Part shown: positions 7,988 to 15,860 of the stretch, piece after piece
Layout of the letters: each line of letters begins with the position of its first letter
Numbering within the stretch: the stretch's first letter is position 1
NCBI GenBank assembly: GCA_017390475.1
Contig: JAFPBO010000026.1
Span: forward strand, 62,001-126,000
Length of the DNA: 64,000 bases
Source of the DNA: Loktanella sp.
Lineage (GTDB): Bacteria; Pseudomonadota; Alphaproteobacteria; Rhodobacterales; Rhodobacteraceae
Reading direction: 5' to 3'
Notes under the pieces: model-generated
Databases searched by the model: none
Told to the model about the DNA's origin: nothing
Seen by the model: the letters and a program-made list of their open reading frames with translations, nothing else
Made by a program: the position numbers and the translations under genes

Positions 7988-8974
7988 TCACTCCAGCGCC
8001 TGATCCGTGATCAGATGGGTCCAAGCACCTTCTGGCTCGGCCGAAATCACCGGATCTGACCCGCCGCCCAGCAAGGTCGCCACGGTGCGCTCATAATCCG
8101 CAGGGTCCAGCGCGCCGTTCGATCCGGCGGTCAGTTTCGCGATTTCCTGCATCATGCGGATCTGTGCTTCTTCTGACTGGGCACCGGTTTCATCGTATTC
8201 CACGATGATCGCACCGGCAGCCTCGGGGTTTTCCTCGGCCCATTTCCAGCCCTTCATCGAGGCGCGCACGAAACGAACCATCTTATCGACGAATTCCGGA
8301 TCTTCCAGATTTTCTTCCAGCACATAGATCCCGTCTTCCAGCGTCGCGACACCCTGATCCTCATACATGAACGTGATCAGTTCATCCGGATCGACGCCGG
8401 CATCCAGCACCTGCCCGTATTCGTTATAGGTCATGGTCGAGATGCAATCCGCTTGCCGCTGCAACAAGGGATCAACGTTGAAACCCTGACGCAGAACCGT
8501 CACGCCATCCTCGCCGCCTTCGGTCGGGATACCGGCCTGTGCCATCCAGCTCAGGAACGGGTATTCATTGCCAAAGAACCACACGCCGATGGTGCGGCCG
8601 CGGAAATCCTCGACCGTTTCGATCCCGGTGTCTTTCCAGCAGGTCAGCATCAGCCCCGATGTCTTGAACGGCTGCGCGATATTGACCACCGGCAAACCAC
8701 GTTCGCGCGCGGCCAGCGCGGATGGCATCCAGTTCAGCATCGCATCGGCACCGCCACCGGCCAACACCTGCGGCGGCGCGATGTCAGGACCGCCGGGCAG
8801 GATCGTGACGTTCAGCCCTTCTTCGTCGTAATACCCCTGATCCAGCGCCACATAGTAACCCGCAAATTGCGATTGCGTGACCCACTGTAATTGCAGTGAC
8901 ACGTCATTGTCTTGGGCATGTACGGTGCCGCCCAGACCGGCAGCACAGGCCGCCGCGATAAGTGTTTTCTTCAT
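7988..8974 (-). CDS. ABC transporter substrate-binding protein, NMT1/THI5 family
   Basis: A 328-residue periplasmic binding protein with the signal peptide MKKTLIAAACAAGLGGTVHA. The mature part starts QDNDVSLQLQWVTQSQFAGY, the typical beginning of NMT1/THI5-like receptors, which bind pyrimidine-like or small aromatic ligands. The start is the ATG at 8974 because GGAGGT lies 5 bases upstream; a TTG 12 bases earlier falls within that ribosome site. It is the last gene of the leftward pyrimidine-degradation operon, with two permeases and an ATPase. The ligand is therefore probably a pyrimidine base or its hydrated or ring-opened derivative; this is context inference. Confidence 0.85.
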   Translation of the reverse strand: MKKTLIAAACAAGLGGTVHAQDNDVSLQLQWVTQSQFAGYYVALDQGYYDEEGLNVTILPGGPDIAPPQVLAGGGADAMLNWMPSALAARERGLPVVNIAQPFKTSGLMLTCWKDTGIETVEDFRGRTIGVWFFGNEYPFLSWMAQAGIPTEGGEDGVTVLRQGFNVDPLLQRQADCISTMTYNEYGQVLDAGVDPDELITFMYEDQGVATLEDGIYVLEENLEDPEFVDKMVRFVRASMKGWKWAEENPEAAGAIIVEYDETGAQSEEAQIRMMQEIAKLTAGSNGALDPADYERTVATLLGGGSDPVISAEPEGAWTHLITDQALE

Positions 8975-9016
8975 TTTGACCTCCAAGTCAGTGTGATACC
9001 CTCTTGCCGGGGCTTG

Positions 9017-9865
9017 TTATTTTCGTTGCGACGGGTGCCAGAATGTCACCCGCCCCTCGATCCATGCAACAGCACCGTAGATCGTGCTGCCCGCGATTGC
9101 TGCGACCACAATCTCGGCCCAGACCATATCCAGCGCAAGCCGTCCGACCGATGTGGATATCCGAAAGCCCATGCCAACGGTGGGAGAGCCAAAAAATTCA
9201 GCAACAATCGCCCCGATCAGCGCCAGAGTCGTCGCAATTTTCAGCCCGTTGAAGATGAACGGCATCGCGGCAGGCAGGCGCAGTTTGAACAGGGTCTGCC
9301 AATAGCCCGCGCCATAGGTCCGCATCAGATCGCGCTGCATCGCGGATGTATCGCGTAGCCCCGCGACAATGTTCACAAGGATCGGAAAGAACACCATCAC
9401 CGCGACCACAGCCGCCTTGGATTGCCAGTCGCTGCCCAGCCATTTGACAAAAATCGGCGCGATCCCGACAATCGGCAGCGCTGCCATGAACCCGCCCACT
9501 GGCAGGATGCCACGGGTCAGGAAATCCGATCTGTCAGCCAAAATCGCCACGCCAAATGCGCAGACCGCCCCGATGATATAGCCGGTCATCGCGCCCTTGA
9601 TAATCGTCTGCTCGAAATCCGCCCAAAGCATGGGCAGTGAATTGCCGAACCTGTCCGCAATCGCGGAAGGCGCGGGCAGGATGATCGGGCTGATCCCCAG
9701 CATCCGCACCAGCATTTCCCACATGATCAACAAAGTCAGCCCAAAAATCGCGGGCACCAGCAGACGAACCGCTGGGTTTTGCGCGGCATGGCTTGCGGCC
9801 AGCCGTGCATTGACGAACCAACCCAGACCCCAAATCGCCAAAGCACTGATGATCGCCATATTCAT
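9017..9865 (-). CDS. ABC transporter permease (SsuC/TauC/ThiX-type)
   Basis: A 282-residue inner membrane protein with about six hydrophobic segments. The BPD_transp_1 coupling loop is seen as AGLRDTSAMQRDLMRTYGAG followed by KLRLPAAMPFIF, which contacts the ATPase. The ATG at 9865 overlaps the stop of the upstream permease (ATGA). A longer frame upstream would lie inside that permease. Two different permease genes imply a heterodimeric channel. Confidence 0.88.
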   Translation of the reverse strand: MNMAIISALAIWGLGWFVNARLAASHAAQNPAVRLLVPAIFGLTLLIMWEMLVRMLGISPIILPAPSAIADRFGNSLPMLWADFEQTIIKGAMTGYIIGAVCAFGVAILADRSDFLTRGILPVGGFMAALPIVGIAPIFVKWLGSDWQSKAAVVAVMVFFPILVNIVAGLRDTSAMQRDLMRTYGAGYWQTLFKLRLPAAMPFIFNGLKIATTLALIGAIVAEFFGSPTVGMGFRISTSVGRLALDMVWAEIVVAAIAGSTIYGAVAWIEGRVTFWHPSQRK

Positions 9866-10782
9866 GCCTGCGCCATCCCCATCCGGCGCAGGGTCAACCG
9901 TTCCATCGCGGCAAACAGCCCCACCAGCACCGCCGCCGTGATTGCCGCGGCAAATAATGCCGCCCATGTCACCAGCGGCTGCCCGTATTGATCACCAACC
10001 AGCATCCGCGCGCCAAAGCCCGCGCGGGCACCTGTCGGCAATTCTGCAACGATGGCCCCGACCAGCGCCGCCGATATCCCGATCTTGAACGAGGCGAACA
10101 GATAAGGCAGCGAAGCCGGCAACCGCAATTTCCAGAACGCCTGCGCAGAGCTGGCATAATAAGTGCGCAGCAAATCCATCTGCATCGCATCGGGGCTGCG
10201 CAACCCCTTCACCATACCGACGACAACGGGAAAGAATGACAGATAGGCGCTGATCACCGCCTTGGGTAGCAGCCCTTGGATGCCAATCGACCCCATCATC
10301 ACGATGATCATCGGTGCAAGCGCCAGAATCGGAATGGTCTGGCTGGCAATCGCCCAGGGCATCACGCTCATATCCATCGCGCGGTTATGCACGATCCCGA
10401 CTGCCAGCAATATGCCCAGCGTTGTGCCAATGGCAAAACCCAGCAAAGTCGCGGACAATGTCACCCAGCCATGATAGACCAGCGATTGGCGCGATGTGAT
10501 GTTGCGCAAGGCTATCGTCTCCCACATCTCACCCGCGACCTGATGCGGCGACGGCAGGCGGGGCCGGTCGAGCGTATAGGTCAAACCAACCAAGGCGGGA
10601 TTGGCAATGCTCAACCCCAGACCGGAATAACCCTGCCGTTCCGCCGGGGTTTCCGGCGACACTGCCAGACCGTCGCGCTGCGCCTGATCGGCGGTCAGAT
10701 GCATGTTCATCGGCACCACTGCCAGCACCCAGATCAGCAGGATCGCCCCCACGATGGTCAGGATCGGCACCAACGATTTCAT
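9862..10782 (-). CDS. ABC transporter permease with enlarged N-terminal periplasmic segment
   Basis: A 306-residue permease. The first membrane helix (VPILTIVGAILLIWVLAVVP) is followed by about 75 polar residues before the remaining helices, longer than in its partner. The coupling loop is seen as KGLRSPDAMQMDLLRTYYAS and KLRLPASLPYLF. It starts 51 bases after the ATPase stop, and that gap holds a dispersed intergenic repeat. It forms the importer together with the 282-residue permease, the ATPase at 10834 and the receptor at 7988. Confidence 0.88.
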   Translation of the reverse strand: MKSLVPILTIVGAILLIWVLAVVPMNMHLTADQAQRDGLAVSPETPAERQGYSGLGLSIANPALVGLTYTLDRPRLPSPHQVAGEMWETIALRNITSRQSLVYHGWVTLSATLLGFAIGTTLGILLAVGIVHNRAMDMSVMPWAIASQTIPILALAPMIIVMMGSIGIQGLLPKAVISAYLSFFPVVVGMVKGLRSPDAMQMDLLRTYYASSAQAFWKLRLPASLPYLFASFKIGISAALVGAIVAELPTGARAGFGARMLVGDQYGQPLVTWAALFAAAITAAVLVGLFAAMERLTLRRMGMAQA

Positions 10783-10795
10783 CGCAAGGCCCCAT

Positions 10796-10831
10796 CATCT
10801 TCAGAGCCCAAATATCCCCGCCGGAGGCAGC
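10796..10831 (-). repeat. Dispersed intergenic repeat, family B copy 1
   Basis: Read on the minus strand it is GCTGCCTCCGGCGGGG followed by ATATTTGGGCTCTGAAGATG. It matches the copy at 18636-18671 in 32 of 36 bases and shares its core with copies near 57407 and 63013. Here it lies in the sense direction between the ATPase stop and the permease start, inside an operon. Confidence 0.65.
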
Positions 10832-10833
10832 GC

Positions 10834-11616
10834 CTAGTCATCCACATGCCCTGCCCTCAGACCTTCACGCACACGGTGCGCGATCTCGATAAACTCCTTG
10901 CTCTCACGGATATCCAGTGGGCGCTCCTTCGGCAGAGGGCTGTCAATAACGTCAGTAATCCGGCCCGGGCGGGGCGACATGACAACGATCCGTGTGGACA
11001 GATAGACCGCCTCGGGGATCGAATGGGTGACAAAACCGATGGTCTTTTCCGTCCGCGCCCAAAGTTGCAGCAATTGTTCATTCAGATGGTCGCGCACGAT
11101 TTCATCCAGCGCGCCGAACGGTTCGTCCATCAGCAGGATATCGGCATCAAACGCCAGCGCGCGGGCGATAGAGGCGCGCTGCTGCATGCCGCCCGAGAGT
11201 TGCCAAGGGAATTTTTTCTCAAAGCCCGCCAGATCAACCAACGACAAAACACGCGCCACGCGCTCCGCCTGTTCGGCTTTGGAAAATCCCATGATCTCCA
11301 ACGGCAGTTTCACATTGCCGCCAATCGTGCGCCACGGATAAAGCCCCGCCGCCTGAAACACATAGCCATAGGCGCGCGCGCGCCGGGCCTCATCCGGTGT
11401 CATGCCGTTGACGGACAGTGTGCCACCCGTAGGCGTTTCCAGCCCCGCGATACAGCGCAGGAACGTCGTCTTGCCACAGCCCGACGGGCCGATGAAGCTG
11501 ACGAAATCACCCTTGCGAATATCCAGGTCCACATCTTTCAGCGCATGCACCGACCCGTCATTCGTCTGAAAGGTCAGGTTCAGCCCCTGCGCGCTGATCA
11601 CGTTTTCAGCGGACAT
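10834..11616 (-). CDS. ABC transporter ATP-binding protein (nitrate/sulfonate/pyrimidine class)
   Basis: A 260-residue ATPase with all canonical motifs: Walker A GPSGCGKTT (about residues 41-49), Q-loop YVFQAAGLYPW, signature LSGGMQQR, Walker B ILLMDEPFGALDE and the switch histidine in FVTHS. The ATG at 11616 is chosen because it overlaps the dihydropyrimidinase stop (TGATG) and because MSAENVISAQGL is a normal family start. It powers the adjacent two-permease importer. The one-base overlap with the catabolic enzyme supports joint function in pyrimidine use. Confidence 0.92.
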   Translation of the reverse strand: MSAENVISAQGLNLTFQTNDGSVHALKDVDLDIRKGDFVSFIGPSGCGKTTFLRCIAGLETPTGGTLSVNGMTPDEARRARAYGYVFQAAGLYPWRTIGGNVKLPLEIMGFSKAEQAERVARVLSLVDLAGFEKKFPWQLSGGMQQRASIARALAFDADILLMDEPFGALDEIVRDHLNEQLLQLWARTEKTIGFVTHSIPEAVYLSTRIVVMSPRPGRITDVIDSPLPKERPLDIRESKEFIEIAHRVREGLRAGHVDD

Positions 11617-13070
11617 CAGACACCCGTCGCGGGAATGCCCGTCCGTTGTACGGGGCGGGGGGCGGTCAGGTCTTTCCATTTGGCCAGCGCGGTATTGGTC
11701 GGCGTATTCGGCGCACGCTTGACGAATTGGCCATGCCCTTCCTGCGTGCGCATCTCGCCATCATACACGGCGACATGGCCGCGGGTCAGGGTAAAGCGTG
11801 GCAGGCCAGTGACCTCTTTCCCCTCGAACACGTTGTAATCAATCGCGGATTGCTGATTGGACGCGGTGATCGTCTTGGACTTTTCCGGGTCCCAGACCAC
11901 CAGATCAGCATCCGCCCCGACCAGCACAGCGCCTTTGCGCGGATAACAATTCAGGATCTTGGCGATATTAGTCGAGGTCACAGCGACAAATTCATTCATG
12001 GTCAGCCGCCCGGTACGCACACCATGGGTCCAGAGCATCGGCATCCGGTCCTCCAGCCCCCCCGTCCCATTCGGGATCTTGGTGAAATCGCCAACGCCAT
12101 AACGTTTCTGATCCGTGGTAAAGGCGCAATGATCCGTCGCCACCACCGACAGGCTGCCTGATTGCAGCCCGGCCCAGAGCCCATCCTGATGCATTTTACT
12201 ACGGAACGGCGGCGACATGACGCGCCGCGCGGCATGATCCCAGTCCTGATTGAAATATTCGCTTTCGTCCAGGGTCAGATGCTGGATCAGGGGTTCCCCC
12301 CAGACGCGTTTGCCCTGCATCTTTGCGCGCCGGATCGCCTCATGCGCCTCTTCACAGGACACATGCACGATATACAGCGGCACGCCGGTCATGTCGGCGA
12401 TCATGATCGCACGGTTTGCTGCCTCACCCTCGACCTGCGGCGGGCGGGAATAGGCATGGGCTTCGGGGCCGGTATTGCCTTCCGCCAGCAGTTTGGCGGA
12501 GAGTTCCGCAACCACATCGCCATTCTCAGCATGGACCATCGCGATGGCACCCAGCGAGGCGAGGCGTGAGAATGACGCATACATTTCATCATCATTCACC
12601 ATCAACGCGCCTTTATAGGCCATGAAATGCTTGAACGTGTTGATGCCCCGGTCACGGACGACGCTTTCCATCTCGTCAAAGACCTGTTCGCCCCACCATG
12701 TCACCGCCATGTGGAAGGAATAATCACAATTCGCGCGGCCGGATTTGTTGTCCCACATCTTCAGCGCATCATGTAGACCCTGACCGGGGGAAGGCAGCGC
12801 GAAATCCACGACCATCGTGGTGCCGCCCGCCAGAGCCGCGCGAGTGCCGGATTCAAAGTCATCCGCCGAATAGGTGCCCATGAACGGCATTTCGAGATGG
12901 GTATGCGGATCAATCCCGCCCGGCATGACATAGCAGCCTGTGGCGTCCAACTGGTCGTCGCCCTGCAGATCGGGCCCGATCTCGATGATCTTGCCACCAT
13001 CAATTAGGACATCCGCCTGATAGGTCAGGTCCGCCGTGACGATGGTGCCGTTTTTGATCACTGTTGTCAT
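11616..13070 (-). CDS. hydA: Dihydropyrimidinase (D-hydantoinase)
   Basis: A 484-residue amidohydrolase that opens dihydrouracil or dihydrothymine to the N-carbamoyl-beta-amino acid, step two of the reductive pyrimidine pathway. The binuclear zinc site is visible: GGIDPHTHLEMPF (His-x-His), the carbamylated lysine in KHFMAYKGALM, HAENGD, HVSCEEA and VATDHCAF. The ATG has GAGGAGA upstream. Flanking genes encode the other pathway enzymes and a transporter, so dihydropyrimidines rather than hydantoins are the likely natural substrates. The name pydB is equally used. Confidence 0.95.
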   Translation of the reverse strand: MTTVIKNGTIVTADLTYQADVLIDGGKIIEIGPDLQGDDQLDATGCYVMPGGIDPHTHLEMPFMGTYSADDFESGTRAALAGGTTMVVDFALPSPGQGLHDALKMWDNKSGRANCDYSFHMAVTWWGEQVFDEMESVVRDRGINTFKHFMAYKGALMVNDDEMYASFSRLASLGAIAMVHAENGDVVAELSAKLLAEGNTGPEAHAYSRPPQVEGEAANRAIMIADMTGVPLYIVHVSCEEAHEAIRRAKMQGKRVWGEPLIQHLTLDESEYFNQDWDHAARRVMSPPFRSKMHQDGLWAGLQSGSLSVVATDHCAFTTDQKRYGVGDFTKIPNGTGGLEDRMPMLWTHGVRTGRLTMNEFVAVTSTNIAKILNCYPRKGAVLVGADADLVVWDPEKSKTITASNQQSAIDYNVFEGKEVTGLPRFTLTRGHVAVYDGEMRTQEGHGQFVKRAPNTPTNTALAKWKDLTAPRPVQRTGIPATGV

Positions 13071-13090
13071 CTCTGTCTCCTCTCGCGATC

Positions 13091-13115
13091 CGCAGTCCCG
13101 GACCCGATCCGAGAC
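13091..13115 (+). repeat. Short repeat flanking the GIY-YIG gene, copy 1
   Basis: It reads CGCAGTCCCGGACCCGATCC then GAGAC. It shares 20 of 25 bases in the same orientation with 13446-13470 and 19 of 25 in inverse orientation with 13493-13517. It lies just beyond the 3' end of the GIY-YIG gene. Confidence 0.65.
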
Positions 13116-13116
13116 A

Positions 13117-13407
13117 TCAGAGAAATGAAGCCTCCATGATCAGATCGGACCAGTTTGGATTGTTTTCCTTGATCAGCGCGTTCTTCCAGTCGCGCCGCCA
13201 TCGTTTCAGCTTGCGCTCCCGCGCGATGGCGTCTGGCAAGGTTGCATAAGTCTCGAAATACACCAGCTTGCGGATGCGGTATCTGGCGGTGTGGACGCTG
13301 CCTTGGCTGGAATGGTGTTCGGACATGCGTTTGAACAGATCGCCGCTGACGCCGATATAGATCGCCGTGTTGGAATTGCAGGACGCGATATAGGTGTAAA
13401 ATGCCAT
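13117..13407 (-). CDS. GIY-YIG domain nuclease-like small protein
   Basis: A 96-residue single-domain protein. FYTYIASC at residues 3-10 and AIYIGVSGDLFKRMSEHH at about 15-32 correspond to the GIY and YIG strands followed by the catalytic Arg and the conserved His. The C-terminal RERKLKRWRRDWKNALI is also typical of the small UvrC-like GIY-YIG proteins of alphaproteobacteria. A catalytic Glu may lie in ALIKENNPNW. The gene interrupts an otherwise functionally pure pyrimidine operon, in the same direction, and no clear ribosome site is seen. Imperfect 25-base repeats flank it on both sides, which suggests insertion as a cassette. Substrate and biological role are unknown. Confidence 0.85.
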   Translation of the reverse strand: MAFYTYIASCNSNTAIYIGVSGDLFKRMSEHHSSQGSVHTARYRIRKLVYFETYATLPDAIARERKLKRWRRDWKNALIKENNPNWSDLIMEASFL

Positions 13408-13445
13408 GCTGAATGCATAGTCGCAAAAGGTTAAAAAACTCCCAA

Positions 13446-13470
13446 CGCAGTCCCGAACTTGCTCCGGGAC
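13446..13470 (+). repeat. Short repeat flanking the GIY-YIG gene, copy 2
   Basis: It reads CGCAGTCCCGAACTTGCTCC then GGGAC. It is a direct-orientation match to 13091-13115 and pairs with the inverted copy at 13493-13517. The inner parts GGGACCTCT and AGAGGTCCC extend the stem, giving one large hairpin spanning 13446-13517. Confidence 0.65.
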
Positions 13471-13492
13471 CTCTACGGTGGCGTGGTAAGAG

Positions 13493-13517
13493 GTCCCGGA
13501 ATAAATCCGGGACTGCG
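13493..13517 (-). repeat. Short repeat flanking the GIY-YIG gene, copy 3 (inverted)
   Basis: On the minus strand it reads CGCAGTCCCGGATTTATTCC then GGGAC. With copy 2 it makes a long imperfect hairpin between the amidohydrolase stop and the GIY-YIG start. It could act as a terminator or RNA-processing site, or be part of a REP-like mobile unit. Confidence 0.65.
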
Positions 13518-13536
13518 GCTGTGTTCACGGCCGTCC

Positions 13537-14787
13537 TCATGCAACAATCTCCGCCGTTTCGACCACCGCATGAAACAGCACATCCGCCCCCGCTGCCGCC
13601 CATTCGGGCGTGATCTCTTCCGCCTCATTATGGCTTAACCCGTCCACACAGGGGCACATGATCATCGCGGTCGGATAGATATCATTGATCCAGCAGGCAT
13701 CATGGCCCGCGCCGGAAATGATATCCATATGGGAATAGCCCAGCCGTTCCGCCGCATTGCGCACGGCAGCCACACATTGTTCATCAAAGGCGGGCGGGTC
13801 GAACTGGCCGACAATCTCGGCCTCGAATGTCACGCCGATATCCTCACAAAGTTTCGGCGCCCGATCCATCAACTCCGCGACCATCGCGTTCAGTTTGTCC
13901 AGCAGGTGAGTCCGCATGTCGATCGTGAACACCACCTTGCCGGGAATGATATTGCGACTGTTTGGGTAAACGTCGATATGGCCAATGGCACCCACCGCAT
14001 TGGGCTGGTTCTTCATCGCGATTTCATGGACCAGCTCAGTGACCAGCGCCAGCCCGCGCCCGGCATTCCTGCGCATATGCATCGGCGTCGATCCGGTATG
14101 GCTTTCCTTGCCGGTCACCGTGCATTGCACCCAGCGTAGACCCTGGCCATGGGTGACGACGCCGATCTGCTTGCCTTCCGCCTCTAGTATCGGGCCCTGT
14201 TCGATGTGCAGCTCAAAGAAAGCATGCATCTTGCGATCACCGACCTTCTCGGGGCCTTTCCAGCCGATACGTTCCAGCTCATCGCCAAACCTTTTGCCCT
14301 GCGCGTCGACACGGTCCAACGCCCAATCCAGCGTGTGCTTGCCTGCAAACACGCCAGAGGCCAGCATCGCAGGCGCGTAACGCGTGCCTTCCTCATTGGT
14401 CCAGTTGGTCACAACGATCGGATGCTTGGTCTTGATATCAAGATCATTCAGCGTGCGGATCACCTCCAGCCCACCAAGCACCCCCAGCACGCCGTCATAT
14501 TTGCCACCCGTTGGCTGGGTATCCAGATGCGACCCGACATAGACCGGCAGGGCATCGGGATCGGTACCTTCGCGCCGGGCGAACATATTGCCGATCTCAT
14601 CCACGCCCATAGTACAACCCGCCGCGTCACACCATTTCTGGAACAGGTGGCGGCCCTCGCTGTCTTCGTCGGTCAGGGTCTGTCGATTGTTGCCACCAGC
14701 GACGCCGGGGCCAATCTTGGCCATCTCCATCAGGCTGTCCCAGAGACGTTCGCCATTGATCTTGAGGTTCTCACCGGGGGATGGCAT
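13537..14787 (-). CDS. Beta-ureidopropionase / N-carbamoyl amino acid amidohydrolase
   Basis: A 416-residue zinc hydrolase of the M20 carbamoylase family. It would convert N-carbamoyl-beta-alanine (or N-carbamoyl-beta-aminoisobutyrate) to the beta-amino acid, CO2 and ammonia, step three of reductive pyrimidine degradation. Metal ligands are visible in VGSHLDTQPTGGKYDGVLG (His, Asp), NWTNEEGTRY (Glu) and ELHIEQGPIL (His), and the dimerisation domain holds GKESHTGSTPM. CAGGAGAG precedes the ATG. A perfect RutR-type operator lies 22 bases upstream. Related family members act on allantoate or L-carbamoyl amino acids; the neighbours favour the pyrimidine role (PydC/HyuC). Confidence 0.9.
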   Translation of the reverse strand: MPSPGENLKINGERLWDSLMEMAKIGPGVAGGNNRQTLTDEDSEGRHLFQKWCDAAGCTMGVDEIGNMFARREGTDPDALPVYVGSHLDTQPTGGKYDGVLGVLGGLEVIRTLNDLDIKTKHPIVVTNWTNEEGTRYAPAMLASGVFAGKHTLDWALDRVDAQGKRFGDELERIGWKGPEKVGDRKMHAFFELHIEQGPILEAEGKQIGVVTHGQGLRWVQCTVTGKESHTGSTPMHMRRNAGRGLALVTELVHEIAMKNQPNAVGAIGHIDVYPNSRNIIPGKVVFTIDMRTHLLDKLNAMVAELMDRAPKLCEDIGVTFEAEIVGQFDPPAFDEQCVAAVRNAAERLGYSHMDIISGAGHDACWINDIYPTAMIMCPCVDGLSHNEAEEITPEWAAAGADVLFHAVVETAEIVA

Positions 14788-14808
14788 CGGGCTCTCCTGT
14801 TTCTTGGT

Positions 14809-14824
14809 TTGACCAGATGGTCAA
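14809..14824. promoter_or_regulatory. RutR-type operator TTGACCA-N2-TGGTCAA
   Basis: The sequence TTGACCAGATGGTCAA is a perfect 7-2-7 palindrome identical to the published Escherichia coli RutR consensus (TTGACCAnnTGGTCAA). It sits 22 bases before the amidohydrolase start and 117 bases before the divergent rutR-like gene, placing both transcripts under one site. Relief by a pyrimidine (uracil or thymine in E. coli RutR) is inferred. Confidence 0.85.
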
Positions 14825-14940
14825 AAGGACGCTAACAGAGGTTCAGAACCAGTCAAGTTTTCCGCGTGAAGTTTCGGCATCTGCCGGTTATGCGGGCGGG
14901 TCATGCGGCCCTGTGGCGAAAAATGAGGCATTGCACGATC

Positions 14941-15543
14941 ATGACCAAACCAGCCACCCGCATACAAAAGCGCAATCAGGCGGCGATCCTTTCGGCGGGG
15001 CTGGATATCTTTTCGCAATATGGCTTTCGCGGCAGCACTCTGGATCAGATCGCCGATGCGGCGGGGCTGTCGAAACCCAACCTGCTGTATTATTTTTCGT
15101 CGAAAGAAGCGATCCATGCCGCATTGCTCGATCGCTTGCTGGCTGATTGGCTGGACCCGCTGCAAGCCTTGGATGCACAGGGCGATCCGGTGCGGGAAAT
15201 TCTGGCCTATGCCAAGCGCAAGCTGGCGCTGAGCAAGGATTACCCGCGCGAAAGCCGCCTTTTCGCCAATGAAATCCTTCAGGGCGCGCCCCGGATCGAG
15301 AGCATTCTGCGTCATGATCTGAAAGCGCTGGTCGATGAAAAGGCCGCTGTCATTCAGGGCTGGGCCGACGCAGGCAAAATCGCGCCGGTTGATCCTTATC
15401 ACCTGATCTTTTCGATCTGGGCTCTGACGCAACATTATGCCGATTTCGACGTGCAGGTGCGGGCGGTACTCGGGGACCGGGCCCCCTATGACGGAGCAGC
15501 AGTGTTTCTGGACATGCTCTACCGCAAGTTGCTGACGCCTTAA
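14941..15543 (+). CDS. rutR: TetR-family regulator of pyrimidine catabolism, RutR-like
   Basis: A 200-residue repressor. From memory of E. coli RutR the match is close along the whole chain: LDIFSQYGFRG, LSKPNLLYYFSSKEA (recognition helix), LSKDYPRESRLFANEILQGA, VDEKAAVIQGWADAGKIAPV and HLIFSIWALTQHYADF. The ATG at 14941 gives the family-like start; upstream in-frame starts (14866, 14923) would add unrelated residues. A perfect RutR operator lies in the shared promoter region. Here it would control the Pre/Pyd reductive pathway rather than the E. coli Rut oxidative-ring-cleavage pathway. Confidence 0.92.
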   Translation: MTKPATRIQKRNQAAILSAGLDIFSQYGFRGSTLDQIADAAGLSKPNLLYYFSSKEAIHAALLDRLLADWLDPLQALDAQGDPVREILAYAKRKLALSKDYPRESRLFANEILQGAPRIESILRHDLKALVDEKAAVIQGWADAGKIAPVDPYHLIFSIWALTQHYADFDVQVRAVLGDRAPYDGAAVFLDMLYRKLLTP

Positions 15544-15577
15544 CGCTTTTTTTATAACGGCCCGGTAGAATAATGGC

Positions 15578-15823
15578 ATGCAGATCGTCTATGCCGCCAC
15601 TGTCCGCCACCCGAAAGCCAACCCGAGCTGGTGCGCCCGTATCTTTGACGCGAAATCAGCGCGCAAAGGCGGGATCGTGCGCCGCGCCGTTCGCGATGTG
15701 GACCGCGAAATCGGGCGCGCGGCCTTTGTCGCGGAGGTCAGCCGCCGTGGCTTTCACCTGATCGAATGCGGGGGGCAATACATCGTGATCTGCAATGCCG
15801 GGCAATTAACCGTCCACACCTGA
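15578..15823 (+). CDS. Small conserved-looking hypothetical protein
   Basis: An 81-residue protein with balanced composition, MQIVYAATVRHPKANPSWCA at its start and a C-terminal RRGFHLIECGGQYIVICN. I have an impression that similar short proteins occur in other Rhodobacteraceae, sometimes labelled as phosphoribosylanthranilate isomerase, but it is far too short for that enzyme and no TIM-barrel is possible. It follows rutR on the same strand (34-base gap). Strong palindromes after its stop form a terminator. Function unknown. Confidence 0.6.
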   Translation: MQIVYAATVRHPKANPSWCARIFDAKSARKGGIVRRAVRDVDREIGRAAFVAEVSRRGFHLIECGGQYIVICNAGQLTVHT

Positions 15824-15827
15824 AGGC

Positions 15828-15851
15828 AAAAATCTTCGTACGAAGATTTTT
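15828..15851. terminator. Perfect 24-base palindrome, bidirectional terminator
   Basis: AAAAATCTTCG, TA, CGAAGATTTTT reads the same on both strands, with an A-tract and a T-tract at the ends, and lies five bases after the stop of the small ORF ending at 15823. It is suited to ending rightward transcripts, and leftward transcripts from preA. Confidence 0.7.
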
Positions 15852-15860
15852 GTCCCCGGC

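Noticed and set aside
8940-9016. TPP riboswitch near the NMT1/THI5-type receptor
   Set aside because: The 42-base gap before the receptor gene has only a ribosome site and no room for a riboswitch; none was seen upstream of the operon either.
10276-11838. Long plus-strand open frame opposite the pyrimidine ABC genes
   Set aside because: It is His/Arg/Gln-rich, lacks domains, and lies antisense to a permease, an ATPase and dihydropyrimidinase that all have intact motifs.
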